The notes beneath the pieces were generated by a model, which worked only from the letters and a program-made list of their open reading frames with translations, did no database searches and had not been told where the DNA came from. Of a DNA stretch of 64,000 nucleotides, positions 47,101-54,930 are shown in pieces. Position 1 is the stretch's first letter. The number at the start of each line of letters is the position of its first letter. The stretch lies in assembly GCA_030062745.1 (NCBI GenBank), contig CP099848.1, positions 19,021,081 through 19,085,080 on the forward strand, written 5' to 3'. This DNA comes from Capitulum mitella (Eukaryota > Arthropoda > Thecostraca > Pollicipedomorpha > Pollicipedidae). Both the position numbers and the translations under genes were made by a program.

Positions 47101-50100
47101 GGCGTCCGGCGCGCGCGGGGACGGCCGGCCGGCCGGCCGGCGCTGCCGCCGCGCTGGAAACCGGCGGCGTCATTTTCTCATTAGGCGCTGCCTGGCCGGC
47201 GCTGGCACAGATAGGCAGCCGGCCAGTGCCGCTGCCGCCGCCGCCGTGCTGGCCAGCAGAATACCAGGCCGGCTGGGCAGTACCGTCAGGCAGCGGTACT
47301 TCGAGCTAACCAGCTCGAGAGCAGGTTAGCCCCGCAAAAAGGGGCCTACGCTGGGTCACTCTGGCATCGACAGATGTTGGTAATGACAGGGTTGCGTCGG
47401 GTCGGGCTCTTGAAGAACTGGTTACTGGATGGATAATGACTGGGAACGAGATCATACATCAGAAGTGTTGCTTCAGGTTGCATGCAGGAATGAGGTCACA
47501 AGTCATTTGAGCAGTAATACAATTTCTCCTGACATTTGAGTGCACCCATAAAAGTATTGCCTGTTTGACTTTACCCAGACTCACAATAAACATACGCATA
47601 AATCTTCCACGAAAGTCGCATTGAAAAACTTCACTTTTAGAGAGCGGATGAAAGTGTCCTTCCGAAACGGTTCGATAAACCGTTAGTTCCAGAGCTTGCA
47701 CACTCTCAAAAGAACAACGATAGAGAAACGTGCCTTTTTCACAATAACACTGCACTTCACCTCACTTCCTCGATACGTTGGTGGCTGGGTATTTTTCAGT
47801 GTCCTATGTTTCACATGATACATCAGTATCTTTCCTAGCACAGCACATTACAACGTAACGAACTCTTCTTCATAACCGAATAATATCTGAGCCTTAGAAC
47901 TCAGTTTTCATTCAGTGATATCAAGGGAATCGTCATTGTCCCAATCTTGTATTGCTTAAGCATCCTCATCAAAGTGACATGAACAGGGGGATGAGGTCAG
48001 TCTTGAAAACTACAGACCTGTGTCATTCGTTTCCAAACACAGGGCATTAACCTGAGCTGCACCACGTTTTTCGCCTGCGGCAGCACGGCGGACGTCTCGC
48101 GCGCCAAATTCAGACAAACAAATCCAAGGCAAGTCCAACACTCACCGCAGAAGGGGATGCCGGCCGGCGCCCAGGTGCTGTTGCTGTGGCACTCCTTCCT
48201 GGCCGGGCCGAGCAGTTCGAAGCCGCGGTCGCACGTGTACGTGGCCACCGTGCCGGCGCCGATGGCGTCCGTGGAGAAGGTGACCGTGCTGTGGGCCGGG
48301 GCGCCCGGAAAGCCGCACCCATGGCCTGAAACAGCGCATCACGTAAAAGGGACGTCAAAGGGACGTCACGGCCAGGCCACGCCACAGTCACACGGTCGTG
48401 ATGCTACTACGCCACGTGAGGATCGGGCGGTGTCGGCAGGTGTGGCTGCGCGAGACGCAAACTGAACCATTGCCAAGCAGAAAACGCCAGCGTCTTGGAA
48501 TGTCTTGCGCCAGTCAATGGTCAATAAAAAGCCGTCCAGGGAGCATCAACGAAAAAAAAGACGAGGTCTACGAAAATGGAAACTAGTTTGGCGGGATATA
48601 AAAGCAAACTTTCGATACAGCCAAAATGATAACGAACGTAGAAAGAAAAGTTGTTAGGACAAACGGGATTTACATAACGAGAGCAAATATGAAAAACAAT
48701 GGAAAGGTAGTAAAATGCAAAAGGCAAATAAAAGCGTCTCAGAATTACTAAGAAAAAGGCAATGTAGGCAGGGAATGGCGTTACATAACATTCTACGTCT
48801 TAGTATTGACATTTTTTTCTATGTCTGGGAAGCGCAGTAACTGTAACTGCAGCTACAGGACTCAATATTTGTTTTACCTCGAAATCAGCTATTTCAGAAT
48901 ATATGAATGCAAGTGTTAATTTTTCCTCGTCATTCCGTCTTCATTCTATGATGCAATACAACCCATAAGTAGTAGGACAATCAATCACAACCATTTAGGC
49001 TAGGCTTGATCCACATTACAGCGCATATCGTGTGAGAAAGGACTTGCAACAACACGATTCTGGATGATGGGCAAACCATCCCCACACAAGAATCGATGGA
49101 ACCTTCATTACATTCCAACAATTCCATATCCAATAAGTTGGTTTATGTACAGAGACGACCACCCTGTTCATAAATAACTTCCACCAGCGGTTGGCTAGCT
49201 AAAGCTGTCATCTGAAAGGGAATGTTTCAACAGTACGATATATGGTCGTTGTGTCGACGGGTCGCCGGGAGCCGCTGATGGAAATGCTCTCTCTTCACGT
49301 CCCCAGCATTACCAAATAAAACCTCGCAACGGCAGGTCTCTGGGTCGGTGCAGAGCGCAGGTGGTGAAAGTGGCGCAACAAAGACAAAAACCGGATCAGT
49401 GCTGCCAGTCCGCGGGGTTTTTACCCAACAATAGTCAACTCGCTGGTGGCTTAGGGGAACGACCGCTAGCGCCATGGCAACGTTGCCGGAACGGGATCGT
49501 AGAACACGGCTTGAACGATAGCCAGAAGCACCGAATGCGAAGGCGTTCTGGGGGCCGTGCATCGGATTTCGCTAGAAAGTGCAACTGATACGAAAGAACA
49601 CGAGAGTGGAGTGGGCACTCTTACAGTACTCTTGTTTTATTCTTGCAGAGATGTTCTGTTTAATGTGCAATGCTATTGTTATGACTGCGCTGAAAATAAT
49701 GAGCATGAAACGTCTGCAGCCTTACAGTTGTTTTTACTAAAGCTTTAATTCAGCCGGGTGACTTGGCAAGAATCTAACATTACATGCAGCACATCAAACA
49801 AAAGTGGACAAATTTTGTGCCAATGCGGATGGCCAACGTTGGACTTGGAGGCATGGTATCCATTGAGAAGACACCATCCGTTGTCCGTCATATCCCGATT
49901 CGTACCGCGACGCCGTTTCTTTTCATCCCTTTGAGCGCGTGTGGCGCAGCTGCGGCCTTCCGGCGCCAGTTCCCAGGCTGGGGCGACGGCCAGCTCCCGT
50001 CTGACGCTCGGAGGCGGCCGGCGCCGCCAGCTGGCCGCGGCGGCGGCCGCAGCCGGCCGCGCCGGCACGACCGAGGCGCGAACGGGGGCTGTCGGCCGCC

Positions 50101-53100
50101 GCCGCCGCGCCGCCGCCGCCGCGCTGCCAGATGACGCCCGGCCAACGCGGAAACGGAGGGCTGCGACAGCTGGCCGGTCGTCCGCCGGCCGAGCGGAGCG
50201 CGGCCGGCGGCGGCCGCATTCCGCGCGGACGGCGCTTCCCACGGCTGAGCGCGGCGCCCGAACGGCGCGCAGGACTGCACGGCTCTCCCGGCAGAGAGCT
50301 GGTGGTCCCAGCACGTCTCCCGGACGGTCCGAACACGTATCTGGCGTGCGTGGACCTGCTACCAGCGGTCAGCGTTCGGCACCGCTGGAAATGGATCTCT
50401 TCTTGGCTTGACATGTCGATAGACAGTGGAACTCGACGCTTCCTTGCTAGAGGATACCACATAACTCGGCGCAGGGCAGCAAACAGGGCAGCAGACAGCA
50501 TGCTTGCAGCACCGCGAACCTCAAAGCTTTACTTTCAACGTACGTCCACAAAACTACGGCCCTGTCACCGACTGCTGATGCCGACCCTACGGCGTGCCGC
50601 GGCGTCGCCGCTGGCCGCCACCGCCTGCAGACGAGGCGTGACGCTGTCGTTAGGATCAAGACTGACTGCCCGGCGGCAGTACCAGCCGACACGAGCAGAC
50701 CGGCTACCGTTACGCCGGCGGGGAGGACCGCCACGGCCTCCCATCTGGCTCCGGACGGGCCGCGAGTTATTGCCCACACCCGGCTCCTCTCGGCCAACAG
50801 AACCGGCCCGTTCCGACCCACGTCGTCCCGCGGTCCGCAGCAGGCAGCGGGCGCTGCAGGGCTTTGCACGGTGCGTTCCGTCCGCGGAGGCGGAGGTGCC
50901 AGATGGTCCAGCCGAGTCCGCCTGTAAACCTCGTAAAATCGGACACAGTGCAGGTGCCGGCGACGGCACGTGGGAAAAATGAGATGCCGGGAAGCCAGTG
51001 GCGACCGAGCGGTAGCCAGTGACCAGCCAAGGGTGGAGAACGGAGGCAGAAGAAAAACGGTCACCAAAGCAGCTGCTGTCCTTTGGCGAGGGCCAGCGAC
51101 GAGAACCGGCCAATTTGGGAAGAAATTTAGGACACAGTGAAAAATGAATGCTCTTGTTGCTTGAACCATAAACATTGTTTCCATTTTTTGTAATTAGACG
51201 CCACGACTGGGTGGGGTAGACAGTGCTTTCTAGCTGTAACCTGTAGCATTTGAAATTTGATTAGAGAAACTCCTACATTCGATGTCATCAGACAAATGCT
51301 AAACGGCACGGCGTTTGTAGAGATCATCGGTGTAGGGGTCCATGAGACAGGTAGGGCGGCGTCCTTACCAACTTCAGAAAGTTTAAGATTAGCGCTATAG
51401 CGCTGCATGTAAGGAAATGGCCTGAAAGCGGCGTGCTTGCCCTCCCAGCTACAAAATGGAAAAAAGCTCCATTGGAAATGACAGACTAAGGATTGTGCTT
51501 TCAACAGAGGACAGACGAGGAAATGAGTGTTGTCGAAGAGCAGGCATTTGCTCATTACTGATGTCCTTACCGAGCGACGTGCGAGCATATGCACGACGGA
51601 ACCGGAATAACATTTCTTGGATTTAACTTTTCCTTCTTTGTTACCTTACGTTCAGTTCACGGAAAGCAACTAGTGCAAGCATCTACGTTACTCACGCAGG
51701 CCGACGGGCGCTTTCCGACTTCTGTAGCAGAGAACTACAACGCTTACATCACGTCGACATGAAACGCGGCCGCACTCTGATGAAACAATCAGATGCCGTC
51801 CGGCTCGTAAATTCCGCCTGTCGGAATGGCGTTGTTTACTACCCCGCCCGGCTGAGGGCAAACAAGCCTCGATGACGGGCTATCTCCCGGGGCGCCGCGA
51901 ACCGGTCCCATGCGCCCCGGGCCGCCGGAATACCCGCGCTGGCGGCCCGATGGCGGGGGCGGCGGCGGCGGCGGCGGCGGCGGCGGGCTGCTATCGAGCC
52001 GGCCCGTAGCCTGCGTCAGCTTTGCGCCGAACCCCACGGCGTGATAACGCGACCGGGCCCCGGTTCGTTCGGCAGTGTTCGGCCGCGAAAGTGGGCCGCG
52101 TTTTCGGTGCAGGTGGAGAGGCGTCGAACTGCGCCGAAACCCCGACAGCCTCGAGTCCGTGCGTGAGTTCGGTCTGAGCACTTAGCGTGCGCTGCTGGCA
52201 TGACGCAACCATGAACGGAGAGTTCTGAAATGTTTCGGCTTCGCTGAACACGAGATGATTGAGAGACCAATCGCGTGGATCCTCCTGCACTTTCTACCGA
52301 AACCAGTTGCAGAGCAGCGCCTCATACTGCGGCGCAGCCAGGTGTAACCGACTCCATCCAACCCTATCACATCCTCCACGCCCAGCCACACCGTTCTGCC
52401 AAATCGGGACGGCCAGTTTGTGACAGCGGGGCTCTTTGACGGCGCAGATCTCATCTGCGCCCGTTGTTCTCAGTGTCGCCGCCGAGTGCCGCCGCCGTCT
52501 CGCGGGCGGACCCTAATCCGGCGGCGCATTCGTCGCGTCTCGCCGCGCGCGCAAACACAACAGTCGGCGTCGGCGCCGGCCCGCGCGTGGCCAATCGCGG
52601 GATGAACGAACCGCGCGGCGACCGGCAACGGTCCGCCCGGCCGCCGGCCTGCCGCCTGCGGCCGGCCTCCGAGCCGGGTAGACCGCCTCCGAGACGAACC
52701 CGGCACAGCGGCCGAACGGCGACCGGACGGCGGGAAATGGCCGCCAAACAGCGACCATATATGGTGAAAACAACGGTCAAACAACAACCAGACAGCGGCA
52801 AAAACAGTGGCTAAACAATGAACAAACCGCGGCCGTACAGTGGGAAAATAGCGGTAAACAGCGCCCGAACATCAGCGCGTGCTGGTGGCTCGATATCCGG
52901 CGATCCAGCTGCTGTGTGACTGTGGATCAAAACGGTATCTGCGCACGCCCATTCAGTCCCGCAGCCAGAGTGGCTCAACACCACAGCCGAACTGAGAGCG
53001 GCATTCGCAGTCCGGCAGGAACTCCTCACCACCCCAGGCGCAATATTCAGTAACCCGACCACCCCCACGCAACCCGCGAGTAGAGGGTCGCCGACCGATG

Positions 53101-54450
53101 GCTCCCGCAGCGGCGACGGCACCTGCCTCCCCGACCGGCTCCGTGACTTTCGCGAGCCTCGCCCGGACCGGTCGTCTGGCTGCTCGGGAGGGCGGCCGCT
53201 CCCGCCGCGCTGTGATTACCCGCCGCCGGGCGCCGTCGAGCGGGCCATTTGCCGGCGTGTTTCGGCTCGTCGCGACCGCGCGCGGCTAATGGCCGCTCCG
53301 TGACGTCCGTGACGCGGGACCGAGTGACACTCCGTGACGCGGGACCGACTGACCCCGTCCGCCGCCGACCCCGCCGCAGACCCTGCTGGCCTGTGGGGCC
53401 TGACGATTTCGACTGTCGCCCTCGCCTACCGGTGGTGTGTGACCTTTCGCACGTGTCATGGCGCCGGTCCAGCTGTTTCGATCGTCCATGAACGGGGAAG
53501 CAAATCAGTTGTGATCTAGAACGCGGTAGATGACCGCTTCCCTCAGCAGCCAAGGCAAACGACAGTGCCCTGATTTACTAAACATACATATGTTACACCA
53601 AAAGTCGAGAGCTGTAGATAGCATTTTACCTGTTTGTTGCACATTCTTTATCATTCGATCGAGATAAGGAGGACCACGTTTAGGGACTGATGACTAAGGC
53701 GCAATCACTTACTAAAATGATCGTATGGTATAACCATCTTGTGACATATGAATACAACATTCATAAAATGTGGCATTACTTTCACGGATATTCTCATCAC
53801 TTAGAGCAGTGGTCGTTTGACGACACATTATCACTGGTCTGATATTCTATTGATGTTCTTAATGGCTCCCCGCATACATCACAGTATCTAAATCAATGAG
53901 GTTAAACCTACCACTTTGATGAGCCGGCATTTTGTATTTCGCCTTACAAACTAGTGAACTGGAAGTCAAATGGTTTGGGCTGATGGATGGCCAAATGACT
54001 ACGTGGGTCTGGTGAATGATGAGTCAGGTGAATAAAACGGGTCTGACGGATCTGAGCCTCATCACATGGATGAATGATCTTTTATTCAAAGCGACTACCC
54101 GCACTTTTCACCACAATGGATTAGCAAACAAGAATAAGGCCAAAGCAAAATAACGATCTGTTGCTCACCAATGGGATTGCTATTCCAGAAATAGTGCTGA
54201 AGATGCTTTCATTATCTCCAGCTGCTCCATCAAAACATTTCGAAAACCGCATTTCCGCCAGAAACCGCACGGCCGTCGTCCTGTCCGAACTTTCAGCAGC
54301 ATGCGAACAGCAACAACCCAGCGGGCAATCGGACACCAGCGGCACGCCGGGTCGCGATAACGACTAACCGGGTCAGCGCGCTTCCGGCCGGGGGCACTCA
54401 CCCAGGCCGACGGCTCCGGCCAGCAGCAGCAGCAGCACGCGGACGAACAT
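25103..54450 (-). CDS. Selectin-like transmembrane receptor of the furrowed/CG9095 group (whole gene, 13 coding exons)
   Basis: Joining 13 exons with GT-AG borders gives about 1,226 residues once a single extra base in exon 3 is discounted. Order: signal peptide (1-17), CCP1 (about 20-76), FTP/fucolectin-type domain (77-221), C-type lectin domain (222-361), CCP2 (365-420), CCP3 (421-480), CCP4 (481-541), Pro/Thr/Arg-rich stalk (542-1089), transmembrane helix (1092-1115), cytoplasmic tail (1116-1226). This combination is known from Drosophila Furrowed and its relative CG9095, which resemble vertebrate selectins. Having only four CCP domains suggests the CG9095-like branch, but that is inference. 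Expected role: cell-surface carbohydrate or protein recognition and adhesion. Exon coordinates, 5' to 3': 54402-54450, 48146-48325, 37593-37806, 35906-35992, 35433-35566, 34867-35078, 34408-34616, 33845-34021, 33225-33404, 32630-32812, 30054-31697, 29538-29619, 25103-25433. Codon use is strongly GC-ending. The domain architecture is certain; orthology is less so. Confidence 0.93.
27570..27806. repeat. 12 bp minisatellite with consensus GTGAGTCTCCGT in intron 12
   Basis: A run of imperfect 12-base units (gtgagtctccgt and one-base variants such as gtgagtccccgt or gtgagcctccat) fills about 240 bases. Each unit contains GTGAGT, the consensus 5' splice site, but on the strand opposite to the receptor transcript. 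On the transcript strand it reads as acggagactcac units. Confidence 0.85.
28026..28247. repeat. 68-70 bp tandem repeat, about 3 copies, in intron 12
   Basis: Three diverged units begin with cccggactgtcgacc, cctggactgccacta and cccggactatcgacc, and each contains a GTCAAGGTCACACGGG-like core followed by a gg-gaccg stretch. A fourth, partial unit starts near 28230 (ctgggactctagacgg). Non-coding. Confidence 0.65.
29538..29619 (-). CDS. Receptor exon 12: transmembrane helix
   Basis: 82 bases, phase 1 in and phase 2 out, acceptor ctcgtttcag, donor gtgaga. It encodes GGIIALSVFGGFVFLAAVV followed by TTVVILIRR: a 24-residue uninterrupted hydrophobic segment with a GG motif near its middle, stopped by two arginines on the C-terminal side. 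With the N-terminal signal peptide this gives a type I membrane protein. The positive stop-transfer residues are completed by the first base of exon 13. Confidence 0.92.
30054..31697 (-). CDS. Receptor exon 11: long Pro/Thr/Arg-rich mucin-like stalk
   Basis: A single 1,644-base exon (548 residues), phase 1 to phase 1, between acceptor gactttcag and donor gtgagt. It has no predicted fold. It begins with an acidic stretch holding 11 tyrosines at residues about 593-643 in PTYD/PTYE repeats. Thr-Pro-rich blocks (TTTPAPTAAPTAAPTPVPT) follow, then Arg-Pro-rich blocks with possible dibasic cleavage sites (EKRRRVF, RKRVRQR, SRRRRPRPP), an (AP)n run and a more conserved-looking membrane-proximal segment (NEIPDTVNIRQNAPGVLEPE). 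The composition fits an extended O-glycosylated stalk lifting the lectin head from the membrane. The opposite strand is also open over much of this exon because the DNA is about 70% GC; those antisense frames are artefacts. Confidence 0.88.
31369..31548 (-). repeat. In-frame coding repeat encoding the Tyr-Pro-Thr motif of the stalk
   Basis: Within exon 11 a tandem array of 12- to 15-base units (plus-strand consensus cgtacgtcggtt) encodes PTYE, PTYD, PTYA and PTYG. Eleven tyrosines recur with a period of five and then four residues. The near-identity of the nucleotide units shows recent expansion by slippage or unequal exchange; length polymorphism is likely. Acidic residues around most tyrosines resemble contexts for tyrosine sulfation. 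Confidence 0.85.
31698..32629 (-). other. Receptor intron 10 and the other short introns (4-9, 11)
   Basis: Intron 10 (932 bases) separates CCP4 from the stalk exon and is AT-richer than its flanking exons; nothing coding is visible. The remaining short introns are 35567-35905, 35079-35432, 34617-34866, 34022-34407, 33405-33844, 32813-33224 and 29620-30053. All are 250-440 bases with GT-AG borders and no other recognisable content. Confidence 0.6.
32630..32812 (-). CDS. Receptor exon 10: sushi/CCP domain 4
   Basis: 183 bases, phase 1 to phase 1, acceptor ccgttcacag, donor gtacac. It encodes VFCKEPPAILNGAFRMSTN, then TLVEYYCLDDRFTLTGPRTL, RCMRDGTYNQEPPVCRG. Four CCP cysteines are present, with an NST sequon near the middle; a tyrosine stands where the usual tryptophan would be. 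This is the last folded domain before the stalk. Confidence 0.92.
33225..33404 (-). CDS. Receptor exon 9: sushi/CCP domain 3
   Basis: 180 bases, phase 1 to phase 1, acceptor ctgtcgccag, donor gtgagc. One complete CCP: LQCGMPANIKHGRYSLVNGT, VYECDQDFVMVGRNELIC, then DERWSGPPPRC. All four cysteines and the conserved Trp-Ser-Gly-Pro-Pro-Pro-Arg-Cys ending are present, with an NGT glycosylation site. Being symmetric in phase, this exon could be skipped without loss of frame. Confidence 0.93.
33845..34021 (-). CDS. Receptor exon 8: sushi/CCP domain 2
   Basis: 177 bases, phase 1 to phase 1, acceptor ccgtcgccag, donor gtcagt. It encodes one CCP module with four cysteines (LTCGKPEQ, VYRCEEGH, RECLATG, PTCK) and the usual GSRIVYRCEEGHLLSGPEER framework. 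An NST sequon lies after the first cysteine. The tryptophan normally found before the fourth cysteine is absent (GFYSAYPPTC), a tolerated variation. It directly follows the C-type lectin domain, as CCP repeats do in selectins. Confidence 0.92.
34408..34616 (-). CDS. Receptor exon 7: C-type lectin domain, C-terminal half
   Basis: 209 bases, phase 2 in and phase 1 out, acceptor ctcggccag, donor gtgagt. It encodes EDPNGQYWMGAVRD, NWKWINGQDLGVSFW, SLPGGQENCARF and TKDWLWSDTNCNLRLNFICQ. WMGA corresponds to the WIGL signature and W-S-D to the WND motif; the last three of the six CTLD cysteines are present. The EPN or QPD tripeptide that coordinates calcium and sets mannose or galactose specificity is replaced by SLPGGQ. 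Calcium-dependent sugar binding is therefore doubtful, although the fold is clearly complete. Confidence 0.93.
34867..35078 (-). CDS. Receptor exon 6: C-type lectin domain, N-terminal half
   Basis: 212 bases, phase 0 in and phase 2 out, acceptor ggccgcag and donor gtaggc. It opens ALPIERCPQF and contains GKCYTFYNQQPQSFPEAQEF, then CQSRGGTLIDETNPALQGFL and SWELWRRH. This is the first half of a long-form CTLD: the extra N-terminal cysteine pair (CPQF, CYTF), the alpha-1 helix SFPEAQEFC and the GGTLI strand. The domain continues in exon 7 after a 250 bp intron. Confidence 0.93.
35433..35566 (-). CDS. Receptor exon 5: end of FTP domain
   Basis: 134 bases, entering in phase 1 after acceptor tttgctag and leaving in phase 0 at donor gtgaaa. 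It encodes FMEEGRPLFLPCNPPMPG, then AFISVHLEGPPGQMLSICEA and FVYTDQ. The LPC...G..ISV...G....LSICEAFVY pattern is the C-terminal part of FTP domains, in which the last cysteine-containing strand lies next to the fucose-binding face. It completes six cysteines for the domain. The change to a phase-0 border marks the junction to the C-type lectin domain. Confidence 0.87.
35906..35992 (-). CDS. Receptor exon 4: middle of FTP domain
   Basis: 87 bases, phase 1 to phase 1, after acceptor cccgctgcag. It encodes ENNVPATIVVRVGNNRP and then DLKINPICNRFTG, where the last Gly is split across the intron. The beta-strand pattern (ATIVVRVGN) followed by NPICNRFTG is the middle of the FTP fold and supplies its fourth cysteine. 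The donor is gtgggt; a second GT four bases downstream would break the phase needed by exon 5, so the upstream one is preferred. Confidence 0.85.
35993..37592 (-). other. Receptor intron 3 (1.6 kb) inside the FTP domain
   Basis: Runs from donor gtgagt at 37592 to acceptor cgctgcag at 35993. It contains a long polypyrimidine/polypurine tract (36178-36393, annotated separately), a short GC-rich patch at 36400-36560 and AT-rich sequence from 36760 to 37330. Nothing coding was seen. Confidence 0.6.
36178..36393. repeat. Polypyrimidine (CT)n tract in intron 3
   Basis: About 216 bases are almost entirely C and T on the plus strand, ending in an uninterrupted (CT)n run at about 36358-36393. On the receptor transcript it is a GA-rich purine tract. 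Such mirror-like sequence can form triplex DNA and could bind GAGA-type factors; both are inference. Confidence 0.9.
37593..37806 (-). CDS. Receptor exon 3: first half of FTP (fucolectin-type) domain, with a 1-base frameshift
   Basis: The exon follows acceptor ctgtccgcag and ends at donor gtgagt. It starts in the expected frame with VINVAAGKAPMQSSTASG, the classic opening of FTP/F5-8-like lectin domains. The rest of the domain (GIPQKAVDGSTSGFFNP..., then LWYVNLLEPYMVQLVRLDFG and RSCCG) continues only in the next frame. The shift falls near 37749-37760, at a GGG run on the coding strand. The exon is 214 bases, while its two phase-1 neighbours require a multiple of three (213), so one base is extra. 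Three of the domain's six cysteines are encoded here. I read this as a consensus error or recent lesion in an otherwise well-kept exon, not a different exon border. Confidence 0.88.
39541..39815. repeat. Degenerate ~36 bp minisatellite in intron 2
   Basis: Imperfect units built around GGATCTGACGGATCTCAGAC followed by gcactgcccggcc-like sequence recur about seven times at 34-40 base spacing. Divergence between units suggests an older array than the one at 42794. No coding potential. Confidence 0.7.
42794..43122. repeat. 63 bp compound minisatellite, about 5 copies, in intron 2
   Basis: Five near-perfect units start at 42794, 42857, 42921, 42984 and 43047, with a partial sixth at 43108. Each 63 bp unit is two related 31-32 bp halves. 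One half carries GGGGACAGTCCCC, a palindrome around a single base; the other carries GGGGTCGGTCCCC. The copies are nearly identical, so the array is young. There are no unique spacers, so it is not CRISPR-like. Confidence 0.95.
48146..48325 (-). CDS. Receptor exon 2: sushi/CCP domain 1
   Basis: 180 bases, phase 1 in and out, after an acceptor ending ctgtttcag and before donor gtgagt. The exon encodes one complete CCP module of about 57 residues with the four expected cysteines (HGCGF, TYTCDRGF, KECHSN, PFCG), the conserved Gly-Phe-Glu-Leu-Leu-Gly stretch and the tryptophan between the last two cysteines. An N-glycosylation site (NST) precedes that Trp. This module sits N-terminal to the FTP and lectin domains, as in the furrowed/CG9095 group. 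It is flanked by the two largest introns of the gene (6.1 and 10.3 kb). Confidence 0.9.
48326..54401 (-). other. Receptor intron 1 (6.1 kb)
   Basis: Bounded by gtgagt at the 54401 side and ctgtttcag at the 48326 side. It contains several GC-rich patches with long but unconvincing open frames (49920-50420, 50570-50990, 51800-52120, 52440-52780, 53060-53480), a (GGC)n run at about 51955-51985, and AT-rich stretches at 48500-49200 and 53530-54100. No exon, RNA gene or mobile element was recognised. Its size and position make it a candidate for regulatory elements. Confidence 0.6.
54402..54450 (-). CDS. Receptor exon 1: start codon and signal peptide
   Basis: On the minus strand an ATG at 54450-54448 opens a short reading frame beginning MFVRVLLLLLAGAVGLG: one basic residue, then a leucine-rich hydrophobic core and small residues. 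This is a typical cleavable signal peptide, with cutting expected near residue 17. The exon ends after one base of the next codon (phase 1) at a consensus donor, gtgagt. That phase matches the acceptor at 48326, whose exon opens with a CCP domain. I chose this ATG because it directly precedes the hydrophobic stretch and splices in frame. A non-coding exon further upstream cannot be excluded. Confidence 0.85.
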
Positions 54451-54900
54451 GTCGAATCCCACCAACCGGCTCCGAGCTTCGGCGCCGCTCTCGGCAGCTC
54501 ACAGTCCGTGCGGACAGGCGCGGCGCTGGTGGCGCTCGTCTCGTACGTTCACCCGGCGAGGCGTCGGCGGCTCGAATGACGCTGGCGACGCGGCGCGACG
54601 CGGCCGCGCGGCGCTCTGCCCGGTCAGCGAGAGCGCGGAGCCTAGCGGTCCGCCGGCCGCCGCGTCACGTGGCCCCGGCCCGGCCCGCCGCGCCGCCGCT
54701 GCGCCGGTCACGTGGTCGCCGGCGCCGCCAGATGCGCGGCCGAGTGCCCGGCCCGGAGTGGACCGCCGACGGAGTGGCCGGAGTGTCGCAGTGGGACAGA
54801 GTCGCCGGAGAGGTCGGAAGGACTTGTTACCCTGGTTTACAAGGAATCTATCATTACGACTGTGGGTGTTGCGTAAAAAACGTCCTAAGATCTCAGTCAC
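54451..54900 (-). promoter_or_regulatory. GC-rich 5' UTR / promoter region of the receptor gene
   Basis: About 450 bases immediately upstream of the receptor ATG are very GC-rich and CpG-dense, ending abruptly near 54830-54900 where AT-richer DNA begins. I see no clear TATA box on the minus strand. The open frames seen here on both strands are explained by composition. A CpG-type promoter with the transcription start in this interval is the simplest reading, but no start site can be pinpointed. Confidence 0.4.
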
Positions 54901-54930
54901 CTTTGACTTAGGCTCGCACCAGACCCTTTG

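Larger units (their letters stand above)
37807..48145 (-). other. Receptor intron 2 (10.3 kb)
   Basis: The largest intron, between CCP1 and the FTP domain, with donor gtgagt at 48145 and acceptor ctgtccgcag at 37807. It is markedly GC-rich with short trinucleotide runs ((GGC)n near 39003-39026, (CCG)n near 41098-41127) and two minisatellites annotated separately (39541-39815, 42794-43122). Long open frames on both strands, such as 41184-42056, have arbitrary Arg/Ala/Pro-rich translations and no splice support. I find no nested gene. Confidence 0.6.

Noticed and set aside
50131..51184. Overlapping long frames on both strands (283 and 245 codons) in intron 1
   Set aside because: Both are compositional; neither shows a domain, conserved spacing or splice sites.
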